NCBI GenBank assembly: GCA_937982515.1
Contig: CALJMB010000313.1
Location: 1-35,328 of the forward strand
Origin: an uncultured Balneolaceae bacterium
Lineage (GTDB): Bacteria > Bacteroidota > Rhodothermia > Balneolales > Balneolaceae
DNA: 35,328 bases
Direction of reading: 5' to 3'
Positions 1 through 8,837 of the stretch are shown in pieces; position 1 is the first letter of the stretch, and every line of letters begins with the position of its first letter. Both the position numbers and the translations under genes were made by a program. The notes under the pieces were generated by a model. The model made no database searches. It saw only the letters and a program-made list of their open reading frames with translations, and was not told the DNA's origin.

Positions 1-2
1 TT

Positions 3-1826
3 GAAAGCCTGGAAGATCGCGTCTTGGGCCGTGTATCACTTCATGATATTTATGACCCTATCTCTGATGAGTTGCTTTGCGAAGCTAACCAGCTTATTAA
101 TGAGAAAATTGCCAAGAAGATAGCCGAAACTTCTATTGAGGAAGTTGAAATACGCTCTGTACTAACCTGTGAAACCGAACGGGGAGTATGCTCTAAGTGC
201 TACGGCAGAGACCTGGCCCGTGGCACTATGGTTCAGGTGGGAGAAGCTGTCGGAGTAATTGCTGCTCAGTCTATCGGTGAACCCGGTACGCAGCTTACGC
301 TGAGAACATTCCACGTGGGTGGTACAGCCTCACGTATGGAAGCCGAATCTACGCACAAAACCAAGTTTGAAGGTAAAGTGCAGTTCGAAAACGTACGGGT
401 AATTGAATATGATGACGGAGAAGAAGTGCACAATGTGGTGTTAAGCCGTGCAGGAGAAATAAAAATTGTAGATGAAGAGGGTAAAATCCTTACTACCTAC
501 AATATTCCATATGGTGCCGAGCTTCTGGTTGAGGAAGGAGATAAAGTTCCAAAAGGAGTGCCACTCTGCAGCTGGGATCCGTATAACGCTAACATATATT
601 CTGAAATTGACGGAGTTATAGAGTACAAAGACATCATCGAGGATGTCACCTATTCTGAGGATACGGATTCTCAGACGGGTCACCGGGAGAAAGTGATTAT
701 CGATTCCAAAGATCGTTCACTGGTTCCGACCCTGATGATTAAAACCGGCGACGACCGAGTGCGTGAAAATACTCTACCTGTAGAAACTCATATCGTCGTT
801 GAGGACGGAGAGAGGGTTTCTGCCGGGCAGATACTTGCCAAAATTCCACGCGCTACCGGTAAGTCAAAAGATATTACAGCAGGTTTGCCACGGGTAACTG
901 AGCTTTTCGAGGCCCGTTCGCCGAGTGATCCGGCGGCCGTATCCGAGATTGATGGAATTGTGCGCATGGGTGGGCGTAAGCGAGGCAAGCAAGAAGTTAT
1001 TGTTGAGAGCAAAGACGGAACAGATGAGAAAAAATATCTTATCTCACTGTCCAAACATATCCTTGTACAGGAAAATGATTATGTCAAAGCTGGCCAGCAG
1101 CTTTCTGACGGAACCATTCCTGCAGAGGAAATTCTCAATATTCTTGGCCCTTATGCGGTTCAATCTTACCTTGTGAATGAAATTCAGGAGGTTTACCGAC
1201 TGCAAGGTGTAAAAATTAATGACAAGCACATTGAGGTTATTGTGCGTACCATGATGCAGAAGGTTGAGGTAACCGATCCGGGAGATACCATGTTCCTGGA
1301 GGGAGATAAAGTAGACCGGTTTGAGCTGAATAATAAAAACGATGAGCTTATTGGTAAGTTCGTCGTAACAGATCCCGGCGGAAGCGACCTTAAGCAGGGC
1401 CGTATTCTTGACCGACGTGAAGTTCGGGATATTAACAATGAGCTTATTAAAGAAGGAAAAGATGAGCTCCAAACCCGAGAAGCAGAACCGGCTATTTCTA
1501 AGCCTATATTATTAGGTATCACCCGGGCTGCGCTGTCGACAGATAGCTGGTTATCTGCCGCATCCTTCCAGGAGACCACAAAAGTACTTACCCAGGCTTC
1601 TATTGAAGCTAAGAAAGATTACTTGCTTGGTCTTAAGGAAAATGTGGTGGTTGGCCATAAGGTGCCTGCTGGTACAGGTCTCCGTAAGTACGAAGATCTT
1701 ATCGTCGGATCCCGAAAAGAACTCGACGAAGGAGAAGAAGAAGTGGCAAAGGTGTTTGAAGCGCTTGGAGCCGATGGAGAAGAGAATGGCGAAAGCAAAG
1801 AAGCTGCTGATATTGGAGAAGAATAG
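3..1826 (+). CDS. rpoC: DNA-directed RNA polymerase subunit beta', C-terminal part
   Basis: This is the C-terminal part of the largest RNA polymerase subunit. The frame is open to the window edge, so the start lies upstream. Visible landmarks are three cysteines of the second zinc site (the last two as CSKC, around 168-200), and the bridge-helix/trigger-loop block with the QSIGEPGTQ signature (about 258-325). Sandwich-barrel-like inserts follow, and the conserved STDSWLSAASFQETT stretch lies near 1535-1580. The tail is acidic, ending in EE. The motifs match bacterial beta' without frameshift. An in-frame TTG at 24 is internal, not a start, because conserved sequence continues upstream of it. 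A strong terminator follows directly, so this is the end of what is normally the rpoBC operon. Confidence 0.97.
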   Translation, partial: ESLEDRVLGRVSLHDIYDPISDELLCEANQLINEKIAKKIAETSIEEVEIRSVLTCETERGVCSKCYGRDLARGTMVQVGEAVGVIAAQSIGEPGTQLTLRTFHVGGTASRMEAESTHKTKFEGKVQFENVRVIEYDDGEEVHNVVLSRAGEIKIVDEEGKILTTYNIPYGAELLVEEGDKVPKGVPLCSWDPYNANIYSEIDGVIEYKDIIEDVTYSEDTDSQTGHREKVIIDSKDRSLVPTLMIKTGDDRVRENTLPVETHIVVEDGERVSAGQILAKIPRATGKSKDITAGLPRVTELFEARSPSDPAAVSEIDGIVRMGGRKRGKQEVIVESKDGTDEKKYLISLSKHILVQENDYVKAGQQLSDGTIPAEEILNILGPYAVQSYLVNEIQEVYRLQGVKINDKHIEVIVRTMMQKVEVTDPGDTMFLEGDKVDRFELNNKNDELIGKFVVTDPGGSDLKQGRILDRREVRDINNELIKEGKDELQTREAEPAISKPILLGITRAALSTDSWLSAASFQETTKVLTQASIEAKKDYLLGLKENVVVGHKVPAGTGLRKYEDLIVGSRKELDEGEEEVAKVFEALGADGEENGESKEAADIGEE

Positions 1827-1856
1827 ACGCAAGCTTCTTCAAACTTTTACCAAAAC

Positions 1857-1885
1857 AAAAGGCCTCCGGAAACGGAGGCCTTTTT
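1857..1885 (+). terminator. Intrinsic terminator after rpoC, probably bidirectional
   Basis: An 8-bp GC-rich stem (ggcctccg, loop gaaa, cggaggcc) is followed by five T on the plus strand. On the minus strand the same stem is followed by TTTTGTTTT, so it can also stop the converging ytxH-like gene. Confidence 0.9.
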
Positions 1886-1958
1886 ATTTATAAAAGGGCT
1901 TTTAGAGACAGGATAAAATTCCTGCTCCATACGGAGTAAACAAGTTTGAATTATATCT

Positions 1959-2279
1959 CTAGGGCTTGGCTTTGCTCTTCTTACTTTTGGTGTCTTCAAT
2001 GTTATTCAATAGATTTTCTGCCTCTCTGATCAGATCCTCTGCCCGCTGGCGTGCATCTTCTACGACAAGATCGCCTTTCTTTTTTGCTTCTGAAATCATC
2101 TGTTTTTCATTAGAAAGCTTATTAATCAAATGAGTCAATTCATCAAGATATTTGCTCATTTGATATGAGAGAACATCCCTTGTGTTACTTCCTTTGTCAG
2201 GAGCATATAATAGCGCTATGGCAGAGCCCACTAACGCCCCTGATATTAAACCTAAAGTGAAATTTTTTGAATTACTCAT
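1959..2279 (-). CDS. YtxH-domain membrane protein
   Basis: A 106-residue protein of the YtxH type, a family without a defined biochemical role that is often linked to envelope or general stress. A glycine/alanine-rich helix (about residues 8-26, LGLISGALVGSAIALLYAP) ends in the typical APDKGSNTR stretch. The rest is a charged amphipathic, probably coiled-coil helix that turns lysine-rich at the end. The single N-terminal helix predicts a bitopic inner-membrane protein with a cytoplasmic coiled coil. It converges on rpoC and shares its terminator. It stands alone, with 373 bases of apparently non-coding DNA upstream. The family call is good; the function is unknown. Confidence 0.8.
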   Translation of the reverse strand: MSNSKNFTLGLISGALVGSAIALLYAPDKGSNTRDVLSYQMSKYLDELTHLINKLSNEKQMISEAKKKGDLVVEDARQRAEDLIREAENLLNNIEDTKSKKSKAKP

Positions 2280-2652
2280 ATGTATGGAATCTTTTCTGTT
2301 ATCTGCGTTGGCTTATTAGTCAAGGTAACTAAAATGTTTTGCTAATAAAATAAATTACAGTTAAAAACTGTCCTGGAATGTTTATAATATGTGTACTTTG
2401 AGCTTGTACAGTAAAATAATCTTATTCCAAAACGGAATATAATTTGAAATGTTTCGCCATGTGTGCCCTTGCTCTGCTTATTTATAATTTAACCTTCTGT
2501 GGAAGTGCGAAAGTAATACCGTAAGATGACTTACCTGGGATGTGCCGTATTAAAATTATGTATATATTAAAAGAGAGAGGGGCAGTTAAAAATTGAATTA
2601 GAATTCTTTATCTTAAGAACAAAATCAGTTAAACATTAAGCTAAATACCAAT
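2280..2652. other. Intergenic region with divergent promoters, nothing recognised
   Basis: AT-rich spacer between the divergent YtxH-like and transaldolase genes. It must hold both promoters, but I see no convincing promoter boxes. A small hairpin (tattcc/ggaata) lies near 2423-2440. There is no open frame with protein-like content and no RNA gene that I recognise. Confidence 0.5.
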
Positions 2653-3315
2653 ATGAAATTTTTTATTGACACAGCAGACCTGGATGACATACAAGAAGCC
2701 CATGACCTGGGAGTGCTGGATGGCGTCACTACAAATCCCAGCCTGTGTGCAAAAATAGGAGTTGAAGACTTTGAGGGACACATAGCCAAAATCTGTGACA
2801 TTGTAGAAGGCGACGTCTCGGCTGAGGTTGTTTCTACGGATTTCGAGGGAATTATGACTGAGGCTCACAGCCTGGCCAAGATTGCTGACAACGTAGTTGT
2901 AAAAGTTCCGCTTATTAAAGAAGGAATTAAAGCTATACGGGCCCTTTCAGAAGATGGAATCCGTACCAACTGCACGTTGTGTTTTTCGGCCACACAGGCG
3001 CTTATAGCTGCCAAAGCAGGGGCTACCTACATTTCTCCGTTTATAGGGCGCCTGGATGACATTTCGAACGATGGGATGCAGTTGATTGCCGATGTAGTTC
3101 AGATTTATGCAAACTATGGTTATGAAACAGAGGTACTGGCAGCCAGCATTCGTCACCCAATGCATGTGCTCGAAGCAGCCCGCTTGGGCGCTGACGTGGC
3201 TACAATGCCACTTAGTGTGATTGAACAGCTCCTGAAACACCCTTTGACTGATATCGGTCTGGAAAAATTTCTCAGCGACTGGAGTAGCCTGCAGGAAAAA
3301 CTAAACGTTAAGTAG
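2653..3315 (+). CDS. fsa: Fructose-6-phosphate aldolase / small transaldolase (FSA/TalC family)
   Basis: A 220-residue TIM-barrel enzyme of the short transaldolase family, cytosolic. It either cleaves fructose 6-phosphate to dihydroxyacetone and glyceraldehyde 3-phosphate, or performs the transaldolase step of the pentose phosphate pathway. Visible are the N-terminal MKFFIDTAD strand, TTNPS at 26-30, the Schiff-base lysine K84 in VVVKVP, and the FSATQA and ISPFIGRLDD motifs. The length is standard for the family (about 215-220). Sequence alone cannot separate true aldolase from transaldolase; in genomes without a long transaldolase this family usually supplies that activity. The start ATG fits the family N-terminus. 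No clear Shine-Dalgarno site is seen. The gene is monocistronic, with a terminator just downstream. Confidence 0.93.
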   Translation: MKFFIDTADLDDIQEAHDLGVLDGVTTNPSLCAKIGVEDFEGHIAKICDIVEGDVSAEVVSTDFEGIMTEAHSLAKIADNVVVKVPLIKEGIKAIRALSEDGIRTNCTLCFSATQALIAAKAGATYISPFIGRLDDISNDGMQLIADVVQIYANYGYETEVLAASIRHPMHVLEAARLGADVATMPLSVIEQLLKHPLTDIGLEKFLSDWSSLQEKLNVK

Positions 3316-3330
3316 CATTAGCTGTGGAAT

Positions 3331-3377
3331 ACCGGAGAACAAGGGGAATATATATTTTCCCGGGTTTCCGGTTTTTC
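3331..3377 (+). terminator. Probable intrinsic terminator of the fsa gene
   Basis: An imperfect stem, outer arm accgg/ccggt and inner arm ggggaa/ttccc around an AT loop, is followed by a run of five T and then CT. It sits 15 bases after the fsa stop. Confidence 0.65.
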
Positions 3378-3464
3378 TGCTTCAGGATGTGTTCCTCTTC
3401 AGAAAAAGTATAAATTGTATAACATTCCCGGTTTGTGGTGCAGCAAAAACGAAACGGATCTGTG

Positions 3465-4214
3465 TTAGTTCTGAATCTGTTTCACATATCCGTTAAACCC
3501 ATTTCTGCTTAACTCTAGTTGTTTTTTCCGGGCCTCTTCTGTGTCTACGTAGACCCCATAGTAGACTCTGTAGACGGTGTCGTTACCGGTGGATATTTTT
3601 TCAACTCTGGAACCTTTTATCTTTAGGGATTCTTTAAGAGCGCGTTCTTCTGTTTTGAAAGACCCTAGCTGAACAGTGTAGGTAGCAACTTTGAGATTAG
3701 TTGTTTTTGATCCTGCCAGGTCTCCCTCTATAAGATACAGCTGAACAGGTGCAGTGCCTGGGCCCAGCATGTCTATTTTTTGAGCTGCAGTTTTGGAAAG
3801 ATCTATGATTCGGTCTTTGGCAAAGGGGCCTCTGTCGTTTATACGCACATTTACAGACTTCCCATTGTCTAAATTATATACTCTGACTATGGTATTGAAT
3901 GGTAATGTACGATGTGCAGCGGTGAGGGCGTACATATCGTATTTTTCTCCATTAGCAGTGAGCTTGCCATGGAAATTGGGGCCATACCAACTGGCAACGC
4001 CATCTTCTATGATCTCTCCCTTTTTACTTCCTACAGCCACGGCTCTAGTTCCTGGCTTCACGGTTATTGTTCCCGGCTTGCTGATACGGCTGGTCATTCC
4101 ACAAGCACTCAGGAAAAGACTTAAAACCCCCAGAAGAAGTATGGATGTAAGTTTGTTTAGCACTCCGATCAAGCCTGTAGTCGATATTATGTTTGCTGCT
4201 AATATATTCTTCAT
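3465..4214 (-). CDS. rlpA: RlpA-type septal ring lytic transglycosylase lipoprotein with SPOR domain
   Basis: A predicted outer-membrane lipoprotein that binds and cleaves peptidoglycan strands lacking stem peptides at the division site. The first hydrophobic segment ends in the lipobox LSAC (Cys38 from the ATG). A double-psi beta-barrel follows (about 70-150; GVASWYGPNFHGK, LTAAHRTLPF, VRINDRGPF), with the catalytic-type Asp in INDRG. A C-terminal SPOR domain (about 175-249; YTVQLGSF) targets denuded glycan. The 38-residue leader from ATG is long. An in-frame GTG at residue 18 would give an ideal 21-residue lipoprotein signal (MLNKLTSILLLGVLSLFLSA then C), so the true start may be 4163. It lies downstream of tRNA-Thr on the same strand, about 250 bases away. 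Confidence 0.92.
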   Translation of the reverse strand: MKNILAANIISTTGLIGVLNKLTSILLLGVLSLFLSACGMTSRISKPGTITVKPGTRAVAVGSKKGEIIEDGVASWYGPNFHGKLTANGEKYDMYALTAAHRTLPFNTIVRVYNLDNGKSVNVRINDRGPFAKDRIIDLSKTAAQKIDMLGPGTAPVQLYLIEGDLAGSKTTNLKVATYTVQLGSFKTEERALKESLKIKGSRVEKISTGNDTVYRVYYGVYVDTEEARKKQLELSRNGFNGYVKQIQN

Positions 4215-4461
4215 CGCGAAGAAAGTCCATTATTTACAAGCCGGGGAATAATTATTTATAATGAAAAGAGATGCTGCCGTGTGAAACTCTTCAGTATTTT
4301 CAGGGAGTAGTGGACAATAGTACACAAGATTATACAAAAGTATTTAGCGGATGCTGAAGAGCAGAAAAAGAGAGAGTTGACCGGGTTTAAGCCAATGTCC
4401 GGCGCTTTTCCCGAAAAAGCACCGAGCCCGGTCTGTTATCGTTAGCGCCCCATATTAATAT

Positions 4462-4537
4462 TGGAGCCGAAGATCGGATTTGAACCGACGACCTACGCTT
4501 TACGAGAGCGTTGCTCTACCAGCTGAGCTACTTCGGC
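4462..4537 (-). tRNA. tRNA-Thr (anticodon CGU), CCA encoded
   Basis: Read on the minus strand, the cloverleaf is complete. The acceptor stem GCCGAAG/CTTCGGC, D arm GCTC/GAGC, anticodon stem ACGCT/AGCGT with loop CTCGTAA, and T arm GTCGG/CCGAT are all visible. The anticodon CGT (plus-strand 4502-4504) reads ACG threonine codons. The discriminator is T, and the terminal CCA is encoded at 4462-4464. Confidence 0.97.
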
Positions 4538-4601
4538 TTGTTTTGCTTAACATTAGCGGGATTTTGACAGAAGAACAGTCACTCCTGTAATATAGAAGTA
4601 A

Positions 4602-4633
4602 CGAATATAAGCATAGTCTGGTTTTGTAAGCAA
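4602..4633 (-). promoter_or_regulatory. Possible Bacteroidota-type promoter upstream of tRNA-Thr
   Basis: On the minus strand a TTG (4631-4633) precedes TATATTCG (4602-4609) by 21 bases, close to the TTTG/TAnnTTTG pattern of Bacteroidota housekeeping promoters. The box ends 64 bases before the tRNA, leaving a plausible leader. The match is imperfect. Confidence 0.3.
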
Positions 4634-4710
4634 GTTAAACCAATGGTACCTGTGCAAAAAAATTAGCTTTCAACACCCGACTTCTCTATTTTTGTTGCCA
4701 TAATTGTAAT

Positions 4711-5340
4711 GTGGTTAGTTGTATGAATGAATTTGACTTATTTTCTTCTGTTACGTTTTACCTGATTATCATTACTACGGCGGTTTCTATAATGGGGCTG
4801 TACGTAATATCTGATATGATAGAGTTTGGATATCTGAAGCCTTTCCGGGTAGTCAGAGAACACACATGGTATGAGTTGATACTATCCGGGTTTCTGCATG
4901 CAGACTTTGGACACCTGTTCGTGAATATGTTTACCCTCTATTTTTTTGGAAGGATAATGGAAAGTGTGCTTGGTCCCGAATATTTTTTAGGATTATACCT
5001 CTCCGGACTCGTCATCGCAGGCCTGCCATCCGTGATCAAGTTCAGGAATAATCCGAATTATGCAACATTGGGTGCATCAGGTGCTGTGGGGGCCGTTCTT
5101 TTTGCATTTATTTTTTTGTTCCCACTGGAGAGCATTTACATATTTTTAATCCCTATACCGATACCAGCATTTATTTTTGCTGTGTTTTATCTGATATACA
5201 GTATGTACGAAAGCAAACAGGCCAGGGGCAATGTTAACCATGAGGCCCACATAGCAGGGGCGCTATGGGGCATTTTATACCTGATTATTTTTGTTCCAGA
5301 CACTATAAGGCACTTCTTGTCAACAATAGGGATCTTCTGA
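4711..5340 (+). CDS. Rhomboid family intramembrane serine protease
   Basis: A polytopic inner-membrane protein of about 205 residues with roughly six hydrophobic helices. The rhomboid signature is intact: HADFGHLFVNM after the first loop, the GASGAVGA motif carrying the catalytic serine (Ser123 counted from the GTG), and the NHEAHIAGALWG helix carrying the catalytic histidine (His180). Such enzymes cut transmembrane substrates within or near the bilayer. The start is either the GTG at 4711 or the ATG at 4723 (MNEFDLF); the ATG is more likely, since the first four residues add nothing to the family pattern. Substrates cannot be inferred, and no partner gene is adjacent. It converges on serC, with only 37 bases between stops. 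Confidence 0.9.
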   Translation: MVSCMNEFDLFSSVTFYLIIITTAVSIMGLYVISDMIEFGYLKPFRVVREHTWYELILSGFLHADFGHLFVNMFTLYFFGRIMESVLGPEYFLGLYLSGLVIAGLPSVIKFRNNPNYATLGASGAVGAVLFAFIFLFPLESIYIFLIPIPIPAFIFAVFYLIYSMYESKQARGNVNHEAHIAGALWGILYLIIFVPDTIRHFLSTIGIF

Positions 5341-5377
5341 GAAGAGGCACAAATATGCCCCTCAGCCTGTAAATAGC

Positions 5378-6457
5378 TTAGCCGTTATTTGCCCGGAATT
5401 CTTTCATGAATTCTACGAGTGCTTCTACACTTTCCCTGGGGCATGCATTATAGATACTGGCGCGGACTCCACCCACACTTCGGTGCCCTTTAAGGGCTAC
5501 GAGATTGTGCTGTGCAGCTTCCTTAAGAAACTTTTGCTCCAACTCTTCGGAAGGCAGCCTATAGGTCACATTCATCAGTGAACGCGAGCCTTTGGCTACG
5601 GCTCCTGTGTAAAAGTCATCTCTGTCGATTTCTTCATACAGCAGCTCTGCTTTTTCTTCATTAAATGTTTTAAAGTAAGAAAGGCCGCCTTTACTTTGTA
5701 TCCATTCCAGCACAAGGTTTACCATATAAACATTATACGCAGGTGGCGTATTAAAAAGCTTTCCGGCATGTGTTTTGTATCTAAGTATGGTTGGAACCCC
5801 TTCGCTTTCTGCCTGCTCCATAAGATCTTTGCGGACAATCACTATAGTTACTCCGGCAGGGCCAACATTTTTTTGAGCACCTGCATAAATCAGTCCATAT
5901 CTGTCAATATCGATCGGGCGTGAAAGGAAATCGGAAGAAGCATCGCATATCAGAGGAACCCCGCCGGTTTCCGGTTCAGTGGCGAATTGAGTTCCGGCTA
6001 CCGTATTATTAGAAGTGAAATGCACATATGCCGGGTTGTCACTGAATTTTAACTCCGACTGATCCGGAACCCGGTCATAGTTGCTATCTGCACTGCTGAA
6101 AGCGATGTGCACTTTACCGAAAGACTTAGCTTCTGCGATTGCATTGTTTGACCAGCGCCCCGTATCTATGTAATCGGCCGTTTTATCTTTACTCAAAAAG
6201 TTATAAGGTACCATCATAAACTGAGTACTTGCCCCGCCCTGGAGAAACATAACTTCAAAGTTGTCACCCAGACCAAGTAAATCACTCAGGCGTTCCTTAG
6301 CCTGCCTGTCTATTTCGGTATATACAGCTCCCCTGTGGCTCATCTCCATAACCGAGCTTCCGGTGCCTTGATAATCAACCAGTTCTTCGCGGGCTTTTTC
6401 GAGAACTTCAAGAGGCAGGACCGCGGGACCAGCGCTGAAATTGTGAATGCGATTCAT
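5378..6457 (-). CDS. serC: Phosphoserine aminotransferase
   Basis: A 359-residue class-V PLP aminotransferase that converts 3-phosphohydroxypyruvate and glutamate to O-phosphoserine in cytosolic serine (and possibly pyridoxine) biosynthesis. It begins with the typical NFSAGPAVLP. FLQGGASTQF, TSNNTVAGTQF and the PLP lysine K196 in YAGAQKNVGPAG are intact, and the C-terminal GHRSVGGVRASIYNA matches the family end. The length is normal. It is the second gene of a reverse pair, 22 bases after the DUF1015 gene, a neighbour often found with serine-biosynthesis genes. serA and serB are not in this window. Confidence 0.96.
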   Translation of the reverse strand: MNRIHNFSAGPAVLPLEVLEKAREELVDYQGTGSSVMEMSHRGAVYTEIDRQAKERLSDLLGLGDNFEVMFLQGGASTQFMMVPYNFLSKDKTADYIDTGRWSNNAIAEAKSFGKVHIAFSSADSNYDRVPDQSELKFSDNPAYVHFTSNNTVAGTQFATEPETGGVPLICDASSDFLSRPIDIDRYGLIYAGAQKNVGPAGVTIVIVRKDLMEQAESEGVPTILRYKTHAGKLFNTPPAYNVYMVNLVLEWIQSKGGLSYFKTFNEEKAELLYEEIDRDDFYTGAVAKGSRSLMNVTYRLPSEELEQKFLKEAAQHNLVALKGHRSVGGVRASIYNACPRESVEALVEFMKEFRANNG

Positions 6458-6479
6458 GATATATAAAGTGCTTTTAAAG

Positions 6480-7691
6480 TTAAAAAGTGTGGATAAGTAA
6501 ACCTGATCTTAATTTAGGTTCAAACCAGGTTGATTTGGGAGGCATCAACAATCCTTCGTCAGAAACGTTGATAAGTTCTTCAATACTTGTGGGATACATA
6601 CTGATAGCCAGCGCTGCTCTGCCTGAATCAACCAGGCGTTCGAGTTCTTCAGTTCCTCTTATACCTCCGACAAATGAAATATTTTCGTCAGTGCGCGGGT
6701 CTTCAATTCCCAAAAGGGGCTTTAAGAAGAACGATTGCAGTCTTTGAGCGTCTAACTCCTCAACACTGGTAGGGTTGTCTGCCTCGGGAAGGGTAAGCCC
6801 CATCCAGCTGCCATTCATGTACAGAGAAACAGTTCCCTTATCTGCAGGGGAAGGGCTGACTCCATGCCGCAGTTCAAATTGCTGTTCCAGCTTTTCTTCA
6901 AACCCTTCGGGAATCGAATAGATAATCCGGTTATAGGGCAGAATATCCATTTCAGACATAGGGAAGAGTACAGCCGGGAAAAAGTTATATTCTTCATTAC
7001 CCGTATGGTCGGGATTCTCCCGCCGGCATTCTTCTGCTACACGGGAGGCGCTTTTACAGCGGTGGTGTCCATCGGCAATATACAAATGCGAAACTCCGGC
7101 AAATCCTTCAACGAAAGATTCGGTCTCCTCGGCTTTCCAGATTGTATGCTGAACGCCATCCGAGGCTTTAAAATCAAACAACGGGGGTTGATCAGCGATG
7201 GTTGCCTGTGTGGCCTCGTTTATGGCATCCGTATCTCTGTAGGTCATCATAACCGGTTCGGCATGTGCTGATTGCGTGAGAATGTGTCTTGTACGGTCAT
7301 CTTCTTTATCAGGACGGGTCAGCTCATGTTTTAGAATGACCTCATTATCATAATCCTCTACAGAAACGCAGGCGAAAATTCCCGTTTGAGCACGGTCTTT
7401 CCAGATCAGCCGATAAATGTAGACCGCATCATTTTCTTCTTGTTGCAACACTCCATCTTCAATAAGCCGTTGCAAATTTTCAGCCCCTTTCTGATAGACG
7501 TTGTCGTCATTAAAGGCAATGTCATCAGGCAAATCTATTTCGGGGCGTATTACATGCAGAAAACTGTCAGGTTTCCCCTCGGCCAGTGCTCTGGCTTCCT
7601 CTGTATCGATGACATCGTAGGGAACACAGGCTACGTCTTTTACTTTATTACTGGAAGGTCTCCAGGCTTTGAAAGGATGAATGATGGCCAT
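6480..7691 (-). CDS. DUF1015 family protein, first gene of a pair with serC
   Basis: A 403-residue soluble protein of the DUF1015 family, with no established biochemical role that I can name. It shows the family opening FKAWRP and CVPYDVID, the LKHELTRPDKEDDRTRH block (about 120-136), and ADGHHRCKSA (206-215). The last segment resembles the G-(H/E)-x-R patch of ParB/sulfiredoxin-like folds, a fold used by the free-serine kinases SerK and SbnI. A role in serine phosphorylation or serine metabolism is therefore attractive but unproven. The tight linkage to serC (22 bases) supports a joint pathway. No signal peptide or membrane segment is seen. The start ATG (MAIIHPFKAWRP) fits the family N-terminus. 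Confidence 0.88.
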   Translation of the reverse strand: MAIIHPFKAWRPSSNKVKDVACVPYDVIDTEEARALAEGKPDSFLHVIRPEIDLPDDIAFNDDNVYQKGAENLQRLIEDGVLQQEENDAVYIYRLIWKDRAQTGIFACVSVEDYDNEVILKHELTRPDKEDDRTRHILTQSAHAEPVMMTYRDTDAINEATQATIADQPPLFDFKASDGVQHTIWKAEETESFVEGFAGVSHLYIADGHHRCKSASRVAEECRRENPDHTGNEEYNFFPAVLFPMSEMDILPYNRIIYSIPEGFEEKLEQQFELRHGVSPSPADKGTVSLYMNGSWMGLTLPEADNPTSVEELDAQRLQSFFLKPLLGIEDPRTDENISFVGGIRGTEELERLVDSGRAALAISMYPTSIEELINVSDEGLLMPPKSTWFEPKLRSGLLIHTF

Positions 7692-8016
7692 TACTTAGTA
7701 GATTATTAAGAAATCAGTTTTTAATGAAGTGCTAAAGGTACAGGTAGTAAGAGAAATATTAAAGCACGATTTTTATGTGTTCCATAAGCTGCCAAACAGC
7801 GGGCAGAACAGAGTTCAGTACTGTGTTAAGTTTAAGGGGATTCATAATTATGAATCCACGAGCCAGAATGTTGTAGAATTGCAGAACTATAGAATCATTG
7901 AGAACCGTTCTTTATAGCTCCGAAACGCTCTTTGCATTTGCCTTCTTGGTGTTCACACTTTGTTTTAAAGGCCTTATCTTGGAGAAAATATCCTTCAATC
8001 AAATCAATAGGTTATT
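7692..8016. other. Divergent intergenic region, nothing recognised
   Basis: It separates the reverse DUF1015-serC pair from the forward DUF1844-Nudix pair and must hold both promoters. A short open frame (7729-7917) has no recognisable features and no ribosome binding site, so I do not call it. No hairpin with a U-tract is seen. Confidence 0.5.
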
Positions 8017-8346
8017 ATGGACAATTTAAACATTAATGGAGATAAGCTTTCAGAGGACCAACAGAACCAGCTTTTGTTTATGATGTTAGTTCAGCAGCAT
8101 CAACAGATAGCAATGATTGGAATGGGCAAGATAAAGAACCCTTCAACCGATAAAGTCGAAAGAGAGCTGAAGTCTGCTAAATTTGCTATAGACACATTAG
8201 TAATGCTTCAAAAGTATACGGAAGGTAATCTGTCTAAAGAGTTGAAAAACTACTTAAACCAGACGCTTAATAACCTGCGCCTTAACTATGCGGAAGAAAA
8301 TAAGAAAGGAAACGATATCGGCAGTAATAAATCAGAGAAGGATTAG
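8017..8346 (+). CDS. DUF1844 family protein
   Basis: A 109-residue cytosolic protein. The family pattern is clear: QLLFMMLVQQHQQIAMIGMGKIKNP, then AKFAIDTLVMLQKYTEGNLSKE, then NTLRLNY-like NNLRLNY, followed by a charged tail rich in K, N and E. DUF1844 proteins are small, all-helical and of unknown function, often near nucleotide or RNA metabolism genes. It overlaps nothing, but its stop lies 2 bases before the TTG start of the Nudix gene, so the two are probably translationally coupled. Confidence 0.88.
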   Translation: MDNLNINGDKLSEDQQNQLLFMMLVQQHQQIAMIGMGKIKNPSTDKVERELKSAKFAIDTLVMLQKYTEGNLSKELKNYLNQTLNNLRLNYAEENKKGNDIGSNKSEKD

Positions 8347-8348
8347 TT

Positions 8349-8783
8349 TTGTCCGCACAGCAATATATAACGGCCGGTGGCGGAGTGCTTTTTAAGAAAG
8401 AACACGGCCGGCCTTTTGTCCTGTTGATTTACCGAAAAGGTGTGTGGGATTTGCCTAAAGGCAAACAGGAAGATGGCGAAACAATTGAACAGTGTGCATT
8501 GCGGGAGGTTGCCGAGGAGGTAGGCTGCCATCCGTTGCCATCTATCCTCGCAAAGCTCACAGAAACATACCATGAATATTTGGCAGATGATACGGTGATT
8601 GGAAAAACCACACACTGGTTTGTAATGGAGGCCGAAGAGAAGGTGAACTTTAAACCTGAGGGGCAGGAAGGTATAGAAAAGGTTAAATGGTTCACCCTTG
8701 ACAAGGCAGTTCAAATGGTAGGTTATGATAACCTGAAAACAGTTTTAGAATCATTTAAAAAATGGGTGAGGGCTTCTACATAA
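8349..8783 (+). CDS. Nudix hydrolase
   Basis: A 144-residue cytosolic hydrolase of nucleoside diphosphates linked to another moiety. The Nudix box is complete at residues 38-60: G38, E44, then REVAEEVG (52-59), matching GX5EX7REUXEEXGU, which binds Mg2+ and catalyses hydrolysis. Flanking sequence (AGGGVLF, WDLPKGK) is like the Ap4A/diphosphoinositol-type or general house-cleaning Nudix enzymes; the substrate cannot be told. The start is a TTG at 8349, the only start that includes the conserved first strand. It lies 2 bases after the DUF1844 stop. The 3' end abuts the reverse tonB terminator. Confidence 0.9.
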   Translation: MSAQQYITAGGGVLFKKEHGRPFVLLIYRKGVWDLPKGKQEDGETIEQCALREVAEEVGCHPLPSILAKLTETYHEYLADDTVIGKTTHWFVMEAEEKVNFKPEGQEGIEKVKWFTLDKAVQMVGYDNLKTVLESFKKWVRAST

Positions 8784-8814
8784 AAATGGGCATAGCCGTG
8801 CAGGCCATGCCCAT
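8782..8814 (-). terminator. Terminator of the downstream tonB gene
   Basis: The stem atgggcat/atgcccat (8786-8793 with 8807-8814) extends through a gcc/ggc inner part. On the minus strand it is followed by five T. It sits 24 bases past the tonB stop and overlaps the 3' end of the Nudix gene. Confidence 0.8.
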
Positions 8815-8837
8815 ACATGAAGCTCGGGTTTTCTGCA

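Noticed and set aside
7729..7917. 62-codon forward open frame
   Set aside because: No ribosome binding site, no domain-like pattern, low-complexity composition; probably chance in a promoter region.
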